Translations under genes and position numbers: made by a program
Shown here: piece by piece, positions 37,299 to 48,289 of the stretch
Numbering within the stretch: the stretch's first letter is position 1
Layout of the letters: every line of letters begins with the position of its first letter
Assembly (NCBI GenBank): GCA_002786025.1
Contig: NHNW01000073.1
Span: 1 to 64,000, forward strand
Length of the DNA stretch: 64,000 nucleotides
Reading direction: 5' to 3'
From: Zasmidium citrigriseum
Lineage: Eukaryota > Ascomycota > Dothideomycetes > Mycosphaerellales > Mycosphaerellaceae
The notes under the pieces: model-generated
The model's database searches: none
The model's input: only the letters and a program-made list of their open reading frames with translations
Told to the model about the DNA's origin: nothing

Positions 37299-38104
37299 AT
37301 GTCGAGCACTTCTGGAGACTACAAGCTCATCTACCCAGTCCCCTTCCCCGGCCGCGGCGAACCCATCCGCCTCCTCCTCGAAGAAGCCGGCGCTGCCTAC
37401 ACCGAAGGCACAATCACAGAATTCCAAACCCTCAGATGCCCCTCCAACCTCGGCGACACACTTAACACACCTCTCTTTGCTCCCCCCTTTCTCCAACACG
37501 TTGATCTCACCATAAGCCAAACACCCAACCTCCTCCAGTTCCTGGCCCAGCAGCTCGGTCTCGCAGGCGATTCTCAGGATCCCTATGCGATATACCGGCT
37601 TAATGGACTCGCTTTGACGGCGCTGGATGGGCTTTGTGACGAGGTGCATGCGTACCATCATCCCCTGGGAGGGAATTTGTATTATGAGGAGCAGAGGGAG
37701 GAGAGTGTGAGGAGGAATAGGGATTATGTCAAGAACAGAATTCCGGCTTTCTTGGGGTACTTTCAGAGGGTCTTGGAGGGGAATGCGAGTGGTAAGGGGC
37801 CTTGGCTGTATGGGGGGAGGTTGACGTATCCCGATCTTGTGCTTTTTCAGGTTTGTGGACTATTGCGTCGTTTCTTTGACGAGGCTGATGGGGACAGTGT
37901 CTTGATGGTGTCAAGCATCAGTTCCCCAAGGCTATGAGCACGGCGGAACAGTCGGGGAAGTATGATGCGGTCTTCAAGCTTTACTATGCTGTTCGAAATC
38001 GTCCAAGGATCAAGGCATATCTGGAGAGTGACCGAAGACGGAAGTATGGCAATGGGATCTATCGCTACTATCCGGAGCTGGATCTCGATATCGAGAATGC
38101 CTAA
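37299..38104 (+). CDS. Glutathione S-transferase
   Basis: Cytosolic enzyme that conjugates glutathione to electrophiles. Exons are 37,299-37,850 and 37,898-38,104, giving 252 residues. The 47-bp phase-0 intron restores the C-terminal frame, which reads CLDGVKHQFPKAM as in related fungal GSTs. The N-terminal thioredoxin-like half carries YPVPFPGRGEPIRLLLEEAG, and the glutathione-contact region ends in LTISQT. The helical C-terminal half contains PWLYGGRLTYPDLVLFQ and ends in the YLESDRRRKYGNGIYRYYPEL type tail. The start at 37,299 is chosen because the reading frame upstream has no other ATG. It is the first intact gene beside the RIP block, about 370 bp from its edge, and shows no RIP itself. 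The assignment as GST is secure, the substrate unknown. Confidence 0.92.
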
Positions 38105-38999
38105 GCGATGTGGCCAAAATGCATGCGCCTTCGATCAAACCCAGGGGAGATCCATACTCTATGGCATCGCTCTTCTTTGGAGAGTCATTCAGCTGCTTAC
38201 ACTGTTCTCGAGAACTTACTAGAGCAAGGCTGCGACCTGCAGCGGTAGTCTATGTCTTCTCCCTCTAGCAGAACCCTATGATCGACCTACACGCTAGTCA
38301 GGTACATCAATACACCACAGCCCGTCGCTCGTCGTACAGACGGACGCGTACCTCCGGTATTCTCCTTGTAAGGGCGGCTTACCTATCCATGCCATCCGGT
38401 GACATCCGGCGTTGCAAACCCAACTTTATATCTCCAGCCTGATGAACCCCAGTTGCTTCGGGCCCTGAAAGCCAATCAGAACGATTGATGAGACGAATAA
38501 GCATATTAATCCATCAGCAGATCCCGAGAACCTAACAAGTACCGACCTGGTCGAAGCTGCTGACTTTGCGAAAGTCATCTGCTTTGTCTCTCCTGACGTC
38601 TCTTCGGAAGCAGAGGTATCCCTTGCGAGAGATCAGGTCCTTTCGCTGATGTGGCCTATCACAGCAAGACCAACATCATTACCCTCGAGGTTCATTCACG
38701 GTATCGCGCGCGCTCCGAGCCTTGCGAAAAGTAACGCCATCTTCTATGCCCAAGTCTAGGGATTGCAGAAGTCTCGTCATCATGGACTGGGCCTGTACCG
38801 GAGACATGTTGGCAACTTTGAATTTCGAAAGAGCGTGGGAGCAGCTCGTGGGCATCCTAGACCGGGGAAAAGAAGTTGCCAGTACCCGACTTCACTTCTT
38901 CTTTCTTTTGTTCCTTTCGCTTTTGATTTCTTGAATCTGCTTTCACTTTGTTCCCACGTGGCGAAGAACTCACAGAGATTGTGAATGTGAACGTTCGAC
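38105..38999. other. Intergenic region, no gene recognised
   Basis: About 0.9 kb between the GST stop and the transporter start. Short open frames exist around 38,720-38,990 but lack family resemblance and splice support. The distal part should hold the transporter promoter; it includes a CT-rich stretch at about 38,900-38,935. Confidence 0.6.
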
Positions 39000-40697
39000 A
39001 TGGCGATAATGAACCCCTACGCTCTAGGCGTATGCCTGTTCGCAGCTATTGGGACATTCCTGTAAGTCGTGAATTCGCCTCCCAAATTCGGATTCAGACA
39101 ACTCACCAAATCGTTCTTCTCCAGCTTCGGCTACGACTCCGGCATAGCAATGACAATCATCGCCTTCCCCTCCTGGAACGTCTACATGTCCATGCCCTCG
39201 CCCTCTCTCATCGGCGGTATAGCATCCGCCTACGCCGGTGGCGAAGCGTTAGGAGTGCTGTAAGCAGCCAACACCCAAATCCTCCAACAAGACACCTCTG
39301 ACCTCTCTTCCATCCAGCATGCAAACCCTGATAGCCGACCGCCTCGGCCGCATCCGCTTCCTCCAACTCCTCTGCACCCTCACCCTCGCCGGCACAATAA
39401 TCCAAACCGCCTCCACTTCAATCTCCATCTTCATAGCCGGCCGCGCAGTAACAGGTTTCGGCGTCGGCGGCATGGTAACCACAATCCCGCTCTACCTCTC
39501 CGAAATCGCACCCCCGGCCCATCGAGGTTTCATCGCAGGCTTCACAGGCGTAGGCATCGCCTTCGGCGTAATGATGTCCTCCTGGGTCGCCGTGGCCTGC
39601 ACCCACGCCCCCTACGGAGAGTTACAGTGGAGATTGCCGATCGCGCTGCAGGTCCCTTGGACGCCGATACTGTTTTGTGGGTTGGCGACTTTCATGCCGG
39701 AGAGTCCGAGGGTTTTGATTCTGAGGGGGAGGGTTGAGGAGGCGAGGGTGGCGTTTGCGAGGGTGCATCGGGGGTCTGATGTCGAGGCTACGCAGCGGGA
39801 GTTTGCGCTTATGAGGGCGCAGATTCGGTTTGAGAGGGAGAGGGAGTTTGTGGGGTATTGGGCGTTGTTTTTGCAGTATCGACGGAGGGTTTTTGCGGCG
39901 GTGGGGATTGCGGTTATGGCGATTTTGAGTGGGAGTCCGGTTGTGTGAGTGGCAAAGACCATCTTCTGCGAAGGGATGGTGCGACTGACGTTGAACAGCG
40001 GCTTCTACCAGACGATCCTTTACAAGGCCTTGGGCATGAAAGGCGACACCATCATCATCCTCGCCGGGGCTCGTGGGACTCTGTCTTTGATCTCCGTGCT
40101 CTTGATCAACCGCTTCCTCCTCGACCAATGGGGCCGCCGTCAACTTCTCCTCTGGGGCATGGCCATCTCCGCCTGCATCCTCATCTACTGCGCCGTGATG
40201 CAGATGCTCTATCAAGACAGCACAAACGAAGTAGGCAAAGGCTTTGCCGTGCTCGGTATCTTCGTCTTCGCTGTCTTCAACGGTCAGTACACCACTCTAC
40301 CCACCCATGCAGCCAAGCTTACAGTAGCATAGGAGGCCTCCTCGAATCCGTCTGCCCCATATACAACGCCGAAATCCTCCCCCTAACCCTCCGCTCCAAA
40401 ATCATGGGCCTCGCCGCCTTCGTGCACTTCTCCCTCACCGTCGCCCTGACCGAAGCCGCTCCCTCGGCCTTTAAAAACATAAAACAGAATTACTACTACG
40501 TCTTCGTCGGCTGCACAGTAGTAATGTGGATAATCGGATATTTTTGGTTTCCAGAAACCAAGAACCGGACGTTGGAGGAGATTGCAGCGGCGTTTGGCGA
40601 TCGGGTCGTTGAGGTTGAGAGAGGTGGGAGTGAGAGCGAGGTTGTTCTTGTTGAGGGGAAGGGTCCGGAGGTGAGGGAGATTAAGACCGAAGTATAG
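39000..40697 (+). CDS. MFS sugar transporter
   Basis: Membrane carrier of the fungal sugar porter family, with 12 predicted transmembrane helices and 490 residues. Exons are 39,000-39,061, 39,125-39,259, 39,318-39,944, 39,999-40,282 and 40,333-40,697; all four introns are 50-63 bp with GT-AG ends. Family signatures are FGYDSG in helix 1, DRLGR at residues 73-77, PESPR at 193-197, a DQWGRR loop, and PETKNRTLEEIAAAFGD at the C-terminal side of helix 12. The helix 7 block that normally reads QQxxGxN is replaced by a SGSPVVGFYQ stretch, so substrate range may differ from hexose carriers. Candidate substrates are hexoses or disaccharides. The gene lies head-on to the aldose epimerase, 248 bp away. 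Confidence 0.9.
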
Positions 40698-40945
40698 TCA
40701 ATGTTGCGGATGGCCGATGGCGTTGGGGTTCTGTAGATTTCTTGTCAGTTGTATGCCATCTGTGAGAGTTCTTACCTGCTAGATGAAGAAGAGGAAGTGG
40801 AGCTGTAAGTCCAATGTCAGCTCATTCATGAAGATATCTCATTACGCATATCCTGTCGTTTCATTGCTCGAATGCATCCATATCTGTCGTATATTGTTTT
40901 CCTTATTTCCAATCACGCTTTTTATTCCCCTCTCTTCATCACCTT

Positions 40946-42265
40946 TCAATCATCAGAAACGCTGAAGCTGAACTTGGCGTAGTTGATCGCAGGCTCGGTC
41001 GTGGGCGAGAAGATCTGGTAGTCGTCACGGCCCCATTGAGGGTTGTTGATGCCGTCGATCCACTGCAGGTAATCAAGTCAGCAACCACCCTCAAACCTTA
41101 AGGTAGGGGTATGAACTTACATCCTGCGTCTCAATAACAATACACCCAAACTTCTCGACATACGTGGTCGAGTTCAAATGCTGCTGGCTCTCCTTAACCG
41201 GAATCGTCCCATTCTGCCCAACACAAGTATAGATCTGCAATCCGCCCTGGTTGGTGGAGACATCGAGCTGAATACCGGTGACAGGAGAGCGCATCTTCAA
41301 GACCTCGAAGTTGGGATCGTAGGTCGCGGTGTAAGGCGGGCGGTCATTGATGAAAGCATTATCGATACCAGTGCAGCCCTCGCCGCATTTGCCCTCTGCA
41401 TCAGGGAGTCGCTCGCCGATGGTGACGTTCGGCTGCTGGAAATCCAGAGCCGTGCCGTTGGTCATACCGATAGTGCCGTTGGGGATCAGGATGCCATCTG
41501 TCTCGATCCAGCGGTCGGCATAGGGGAGTTGGAGGGTGGTGGAGTTGATGGTGAGGGCTTCTTGGTCGACGAAGGCGCCGAGGTTCCAGTAGATGTGGTT
41601 CGAGAGCATGATGGGCGTGGGCTTGTTGATGGCGATGGAGACGAGGCGCGAGATGAACGAGGCGTCGTCGGTTAAAGTGTAGGTGGCCATGTTGAGGACG
41701 TCGCCGGGGAAGCCGGACATGTGCTCGTCGTAGAAGGAGAAAGTAATCGAGCTGGTCGTGTGCGAGACGACGGTCCAGTTCTGCTGATCATAGCCAACGA
41801 ATCCACCGTGCAGGGTGTTCTCGCCGCCGTGCTCGTTAGTCGGAATATGCGAAGTCACGCCATCAATCTCGAAAGTCCCGTTCTTGATCCTGCACAAACC
41901 ACCAAATTAGCAACTAAACCACCCACCTCTCAACCAACTCTCACTCACCGATTCGCATATCTCCCCACCACAGCGCCAAAATACGTATGATTCGTCTGCG
42001 TATCCTGCAAATACCTGCTCCCCTCATCATACCCGACCGCCACATCCTGACTCTTGCCATTCTTGTCATACACGTAAAGGTTCGTCAGACGCGCTCCATA
42101 CGGGATGAAAGAGGCATTGATGCCTTTCGCAGAGAGGTCGTATTTCTTGAATGGGTCGCCTGAGAAGGGCGGGAAGGGACTGCTGCTGGAGGAGTTGCTG
42201 TAGCTGGACTGCGCGGAGACAGAAGATGCTGCTGCGAGGAGCAGGGCTGCGGAGGTTGAACGCAT
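40946..42265 (-). CDS. Secreted aldose 1-epimerase (galactose mutarotase-like)
   Basis: Interconverts the alpha and beta anomers of hexoses. Exons are 42,265-41,949, 41,889-41,121 and 41,062-40,946, giving 400 residues. The N-terminus (MRSTSAALLLAAASSVSAQS) is a clear signal peptide, followed by a Ser-rich linker, so the enzyme is extracellular or in the wall. Family motifs are GRYANRI around residues 101-107, NTLHGG at 130-135, NHIYWNLGA with the catalytic-type His 204, and the catalytic-type Glu 359 in VIETQD. The last intron falls right after this motif, and the third exon supplies WIDGINNPQWG. Many Asn-X-Ser/Thr sites fit secretion. Its neighbour is a sugar transporter, which suggests a shared role in extracellular sugar use; this link is inference. 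Confidence 0.93.
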
Positions 42266-43257
42266 GGTGAAGCAGTTTCCTTTCAACAGATTCGTCAATG
42301 CCTCACAAGAACGAAAAAGCGGAGAACAAGTCCAGAAGAAAGAGCGCACTCAGCTGCGTCTTAAAGAACCCCAACCGTCATCACAACCACGCGGCAAGCT
42401 TCAAGCTCCCCCAAGCTCATCATGCAGGAACGAACAAGCTCGACTCGCGGAACGTGGAGAAACTTGCCCCGGTTTCCAGCCTCCTCTCCACTCCACGTGC
42501 GGAGAAGAGGATGCGGAGTCCCCAGAGCGGTATAGATCGCAGGCCACATGACGGGGGAATTCAAGGCCACGAATCCGCGACTGCGCTTGAAAACGGGTAG
42601 GACGGCATTATTGATGATGAGGCCCGGCGCAGCTGAAGCAGGAGGATGGCTCGGTTAAGCGAGATGACTTTGATGAGAGGGACTGAAGATCGATGGGCAC
42701 GTGGCACGCTGGGATGGGAGCTGTGAGAGAGGAAAGCGCTCGATTTTATGGCAGGGAAGATGAGGAAGAAGACACCGCTCTCTCCATTATCATCCATCTC
42801 AACGCTGACATGTCGCATTGAAACTTGAAAGAGTGGAAGACACGTTGCAAGCACCATCCACATCTCATCGAAGTCCCAACGAAGAACCCCATCAAAGCCC
42901 AATATCTCATTCCATTAATCTCTCAAATTCTTCTTGGATATCATATCTACATACAATTCCCAGATGCCCACCAAAGGCATTCCCAAAAAGCATACATTAT
43001 ACACGCCATTCATTTTTATCTCCGTTTCATGCCGTTACTGATGTCTTCGTTACCACCGTGAAAAGCGTAATAATAGGTAGTTAGGTAGCGGCGTGTGGTA
43101 GGTATCAGTAGTATGCTGAATTGAACAATTAAAACAGCCGCGTTGTCCATCGCATAGCACCAGACCGCAGGGTGGGTGATATGCGTGGTGAGGGTCGGGG
43201 ATGTAGGGGAGAAACCGCTAAAACAGTCAAAAGCACACGAAAGACGAGGCGGTCCTT
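42266..43257. other. Intergenic region between laccase and epimerase genes
   Basis: About 1 kb with no recognisable gene. Open frames on both strands have no family resemblance. It should contain the epimerase promoter (its right-hand neighbour is the laccase 3' end). Confidence 0.6.
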
Positions 43258-45179
43258 TTACAAACCGTCGTCAATCATGTCGACAACGTTCTCACCGGTC
43301 CAGGCGGACCAGTCGCGGCAGGTGTCGGCCATGGTGCTGGGGATGGGCATGTTCTTGATGTCGTCGGGGCGCTCGAGGACGGACCAGACGAAACCGGCGG
43401 CGGCGTGCCAGGTCAAGTGGCAGTGGCTGGGAAAAACAGTTAGTATGAATATTGTGTGAATGGTGGGGAGGGATTTCACTTACAATGGCCAAACACCAGG
43501 GTTGTCCTGGAGCCACTGGACGACAATGTAGTGACCAGGCAGAAGCATCTGCACATCACGACGTTGTGGGTTATTGGCATTGGTAACATGGCCATCCCAG
43601 CAGTTACCGTACGCCTTGTTGGTGTTGTTCAGGTCGGCAGCAGCGACACCATCCGAGCGGCCAAAGACGAAGTTATTGTCGGTACACTCACCCTCGGCGA
43701 GGATGAACATGTTGTGGCCGTGAAGATGCATCGGGTGAGGCATGGATCCGGTGTTCTCGACCACGAACTGGATGGAGCTGTTCTCGGCGTAGTTGTGCAC
43801 GTTCTCGATGTAGGGGAAGTCGAGGTTGCCGAGCTTGGCCTCGAGGAGCTGCGGGTCGTTGTAGTTCGTGCGGAAGGTGCGGCCGGCCATGTACCACAGC
43901 AGGTGAGTGCCGTTGACCTGGGCAGAGATGGGGATCACGTCCTGGAATGATGGGTCTGGAGGAGTGATTGGGTAGTATGGGGTCGTCTGCGAGAGGTCGT
44001 CGTTGCCGCAGTAGGTGTTGTAGGCGTTGGGGCCGGCGGAAGAGATGGGCAGGCTGTTGGTGTCGGCCTTCTCGTAGTAGAGAGCGGCCTTGGCCTCGGT
44101 CTGGCCCTCAGCTTCCGAGCAGGGAGCGATGAAAGTGCGCATCCAGACCGCGGTGGTAGGATCCTGGTTGAAGTTGACAATGACATCGCTTCGCTGACCA
44201 ACGGAGAGCGTGATGTGGTCGGTGTTGTAGGGGTTGACCGGGACGAAATCGTTGGCGATGACGGTGAATTGATGGTTATCGATCGTGTACTTGACAGTGG
44301 CGGTGCAGGCAGCGCTGATCAAACGGAGACGATACTTCTTGCCAGAGTGCACCTGGAACTTCGCAGTTGGAGCATCGGCGCCGTAGTATGGGTTGAGTCC
44401 GTTGATCAGGATGTTCTGCGACGGAGGAATCTTGGCGTTGGGGTACGGAGCCATGAGCTCGTCGACCAGATCGTGATAATCGGTGTGAACCCAGTCACCG
44501 AGGACAACGGGTCCAAGATCCGCATCGTAGTCAGCGTTCTTGGGGCCGTAGATAACAATCGGTCCGTAAAGACCGTTCGCTGATTGTGCGTCGTAGTGAC
44601 TGTGGTACCAGGCGCTTCCGTAAAGTTCTGCGCGGGTGACATATGTAAAGGTCTTGCCAGGGGCGATAGGACATTGCTGGATACCGGGAACACCGTCCAT
44701 CCATTGCGAGTTCTTCTGCAAGAAACCGTGCATGTGGATGGAGACACCCTCGTCGAGGTTGTTGGTGACTTCGATCTGGATCATGTCACCCCAGTTGGCT
44801 TCTACGAGAGGTCCGGGGAATTGGTTGTTGACGAGCACGCAGTCCAACTCAACACCGTCGGGCGCACACGAGCCCTTCGCAACGCTCCATTTGTAGTACC
44901 GGGTCACACCAGTATCCGGCCATGTGTCGTAGTAGTTGGTGTTGTCAGCGGTGGCGGAACCCCAGGGGAATCCCTGTGGCAAAGGGTTGTTCGTTAAGAA
45001 GTCGGGAAGCAGGTTCGAAGTAAGGTTTGATACGGCTGTAAAATGTTAGCATTGGGATTGAAATACTAGACCTGAGTATACTGACCACCTGACAGTGTCG
45101 CGAGTGTATCTCTGGGGGTGGGAGTGAATGTGTCTCTGGCCGCAAGGGCAGCGACCGCGTGTCTTGCGAACGCAGGCAT
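43258..45179 (-). CDS. Laccase-type multicopper oxidase (asco-laccase)
   Basis: Oxidises phenols with reduction of oxygen to water. Exons are 45,179-45,086, 45,035-43,484 and 43,426-43,258, giving 604 residues. All four copper signatures are present: H132-M-H134-G, H176-S-H178, H465-P-M-H468-L-H470-G-H472, and the last one split by the second intron, H550-C551-H552-L-T-W-H556. The residue ten positions after the copper Cys is Phe 561. The C-terminus is DDGL, close to the DSGL plug of ascomycete laccases. The start is chosen as the only ATG in phase with exon 2. Its N-terminus (MPAFARHAVAALAARD) is a weak signal peptide, so an upstream exon is possible. Physiological substrate (melanin precursor, lignin phenol or plant defence phenol) cannot be told. 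Confidence 0.95.
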
Positions 45180-48100
45180 TGTGAGGGACGTGAAGAGCCA
45201 GGAACGAGTGATAGCTCTAACACAGGTATAGTGAGTGATGCCAGACGGCGGTGATGTTGCTAACCTCGAAACGAAGAGACGAATGCTGGGCGCGGGTTCA
45301 CTTTTGAACAACAGGACGGGTGTTGGAAGGGGAGGCTGATGCAGACCAACCGTTGGGATCGTGATCGTTGCTATTCCGTTGGAAATTAGCCAGGCTACGC
45401 GACACGTTCACCCATATCGTGCCGACTCCTCCAAATCGTGTCGCCTCTGAGGAGCGGTGGAGCATGCCGAGAGGGACAGACGGGTAGCTCTGCTTGCGTG
45501 CCGCCTTGGAACGTGTGTGGTCGCCTATTGCAGCAAGAGCAGAACCAGTCGCAGGGCGTCTCCGCGAGTGCACAGAGCACGAGCAAGGCCGAGAGCGTGC
45601 CCCATACCGAAAGTAGGACAAGGCCGTCTCAGATTAGGAGACTCATTCACCAGGTCTCACAAAGAAGAGAGCGATAACAAACGGTCGTTTCCTGAGTGAC
45701 GTCCAGCTCCTGATGATCTGGTATGAAGTTGTAACACGCCACAACGTTGCTCGACGATCTCCATATGGCTGTCTCTTTTTCAGGGCCGGCTAAAAACTAC
45801 GACGCCACAGCCGTGAGCTTGTTCGGAATAAGCATCGAGACGAGCCAAACTGTGAGCCGCGAGGAAGCACGACAGACAGCCAGAGGCTCGGTTGACAACT
45901 GTCTGCTGCATGATCCTGATGAGAGCACTTCTCGACAGCTGCTCCTCTGCGTGGTGTTCGCAGACGTCTTGTCTTCTGAGTCGGCATTGCAGCGATGCCG
46001 GAGAGGAAGAAGCCGGCCAGAAACAGAGCAGCAGTCAGCCAAATGACGATGTGAAGTCGGCCAACTTGGCTGCAACCGGAAGGCCTCTTTTCTCTCTTGC
46101 CGGCGCTGGCCCTTCCAAGCCCGCCGCACGGCAAAGGCAAGCCTTGATGATCAAGGATGAGGCGCTGGTATTCGGCGTCGTTCCCAGCGCCGCTGCGCTC
46201 AGAGGCTGGCTGACTCGCCCTCTCTTTGCGCCCGCAGGGTCCGGTGAGACTCGAGTGCGTGGCTGTCCAGTCCAGTCTGGGTGGTTGCTGTGATGAGAAG
46301 TTGAGAACGCCATGAGACGTGGACGTCCCATTCGCCCTTGTATCCGTCTCTGAGCGGTTTTGCGTGCGATTGAGAAGAGTGCCAAGATGATCCTCATCAG
46401 CTAACGAACAAGGTTAGATGAGGGCGAGGCCAAAAATATCTCCCCCGGCGCCGATCTTTCGACTTCACCTCCTGCAAAACTTCACTGCACACGTTTTGCG
46501 CGCCGCTGGTTCTGGGGATGTTGTTCGCATTTCGAAGCTGCAGACCCGTTCTCAGCACTCTCATCCCACACGAACTTTTTCTCTCTACATGCGATGGCGA
46601 CGCCGATCTTCGAGTTCGCGCAGGCCGACATCCACGCGGAGTGGGTATTCTCGTTGCCGAGAAGGCATGGCAACGCTGCTTGGTATCCTTAGCACGATTT
46701 TGCTGCTGCATCGCGCTGGAAAACATGCTCACCTGTTCGATCATCGCAACTGCTTCAACGAGCGAGTGAACATATAATGTTCGATGGTCTCCCACCTCTT
46801 CCAAGAGACTCCTGCCCGAGACCTTTGTCGACATGGTGCGAGCTGACCTCGAGGACGAGATTGCGCCGAAGATCTCTCAAGCAACGCACGCCTGCTACTC
46901 ACACTGACCTGACCTGCGGTAGCCGCAAACAGCTGCTTCCTCCACACTCCGTCCGATGCAAGCATTCGCCACAGCAACAGCACGCCCAGCACCACCGCGA
47001 GAACGCGTCGCAAGGACGCAAGCAGCCGAGGAAAGCGAGCTGAGACTCGAATGTCCATCATCATCGAGACTCAACGGCCGCCATCAGCGCACGGATCTCT
47101 GACCCCTCGGACGCCTCCAACGGTCGCTCCCACCCGAGGCGTGTTTCAGCTTGACCTTTGTTTCTTGCCGAACATGTGGGCGTCCGAGAGTGGCTGGCTC
47201 GTTGTGCTGAGATGGACCTTGGCGCTGGATCGTGATATGAAAAGTCTTCATCATGCTGGATCTTCAAATGTTCATCTTTCCCTGCTGGAGAGGAATGCAC
47301 TCGATCAGTTCTCGTGTCGACTTGCACTGTTGCCGACGAGCATGCGAGGAGTCAGGACTCGCCAGATGCGGACTTCCAGCTCTCGTGCGGATACTGCGGC
47401 GTAATTGTGTTGCTCGAACCTTCGGTACCGCTTGATTGACCAAGCAACACTTCGTCACCATCCCAGCCATGCGACAAAGTAGATGTTCTGGGTGCTTCAT
47501 GATTTAGTCCTGCCACTTCCATTTCATACCAGCCATGTCAACCACTGTCTACAATACAAGTTGTCTCGTCAACAAATTGTCGCCGTAGTGAAGGGAGCAT
47601 CATGTTCTTGCCTTTACACATTGATAGACCAAGACTCCGTAGAACCAAAATGAAACATTGTCTACTACTCCCTCCCTGTCAATCGCATTCATTCACCTAA
47701 ATCAGTGTCCTGCAAAGTGCGTTTTCCATAGAACGTATGTAGCGTGCCATCATCTCTTCTGCCGACCCCTCGCTTCTGTACCCCAACTCGTAACCCTAAG
47801 GGTTGCAGACCCCCACTCCATCAAGTGAATGAATTCCGTCCCTCCAACAGAACTCCCTCCCACCACATCGCTTGTCACTCGTAGATATTGGAGTGTACTC
47901 AGAATGACCGCAAGAAAATTGCTGTGTAGTTTATAGAAGCACTCGAAGTGTGCGTGAACAGTCATTCGTATCCTTCGAACTCTTGAGATTTTTAAATCGC
48001 ATGTGCAAAAGTCAGTTGAATCTCAGGTCTTCTCTCAACATTATTGTCCCTGCACAGTGTATGAACTAGATGAAAGCTTCCAATCGACCATCTAAACGCT

Positions 48101-48289
48101 ATATCATGGACAGATCGATTCGTATACCATGCTCGAAAGCTCGAGAGTTGTTCTGATCGAAGACAATCCGCTATTTTCCATACTCTCCATCTATCTGCCG
48201 CTTGGGAACCAACGCAATGCAAAATCCACGAATGCCACGCTAGAATCGTATCATCTTCATCACAACCATCCATCACCACTGCGTACTCT
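45180..48289. other. 3.1-kb gap, no gene recognised
   Basis: GC-rich DNA without RIP signature. Several open frames of 80-145 codons overlap on both strands, and two on the minus strand (around 46,030 and 46,990) contain a single hydrophobic segment. None resembles a known family, and none connects through plausible introns into a longer product. The part next to 45,180 should hold the laccase promoter. Small unrecognised genes or non-coding RNAs cannot be excluded. Confidence 0.5.

Noticed and set aside
37185..37661. Minus-strand frame opposite the GST gene
   Set aside because: It is a shadow of the GST coding sequence, which has clear family motifs and a correct intron on the plus strand.
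45790..47064. Minus-strand frames with single hydrophobic segments as possible membrane proteins
   Set aside because: They overlap many other frames in GC-rich DNA, have no family resemblance and no good splice context. GC-rich sequence gives such frames by chance.
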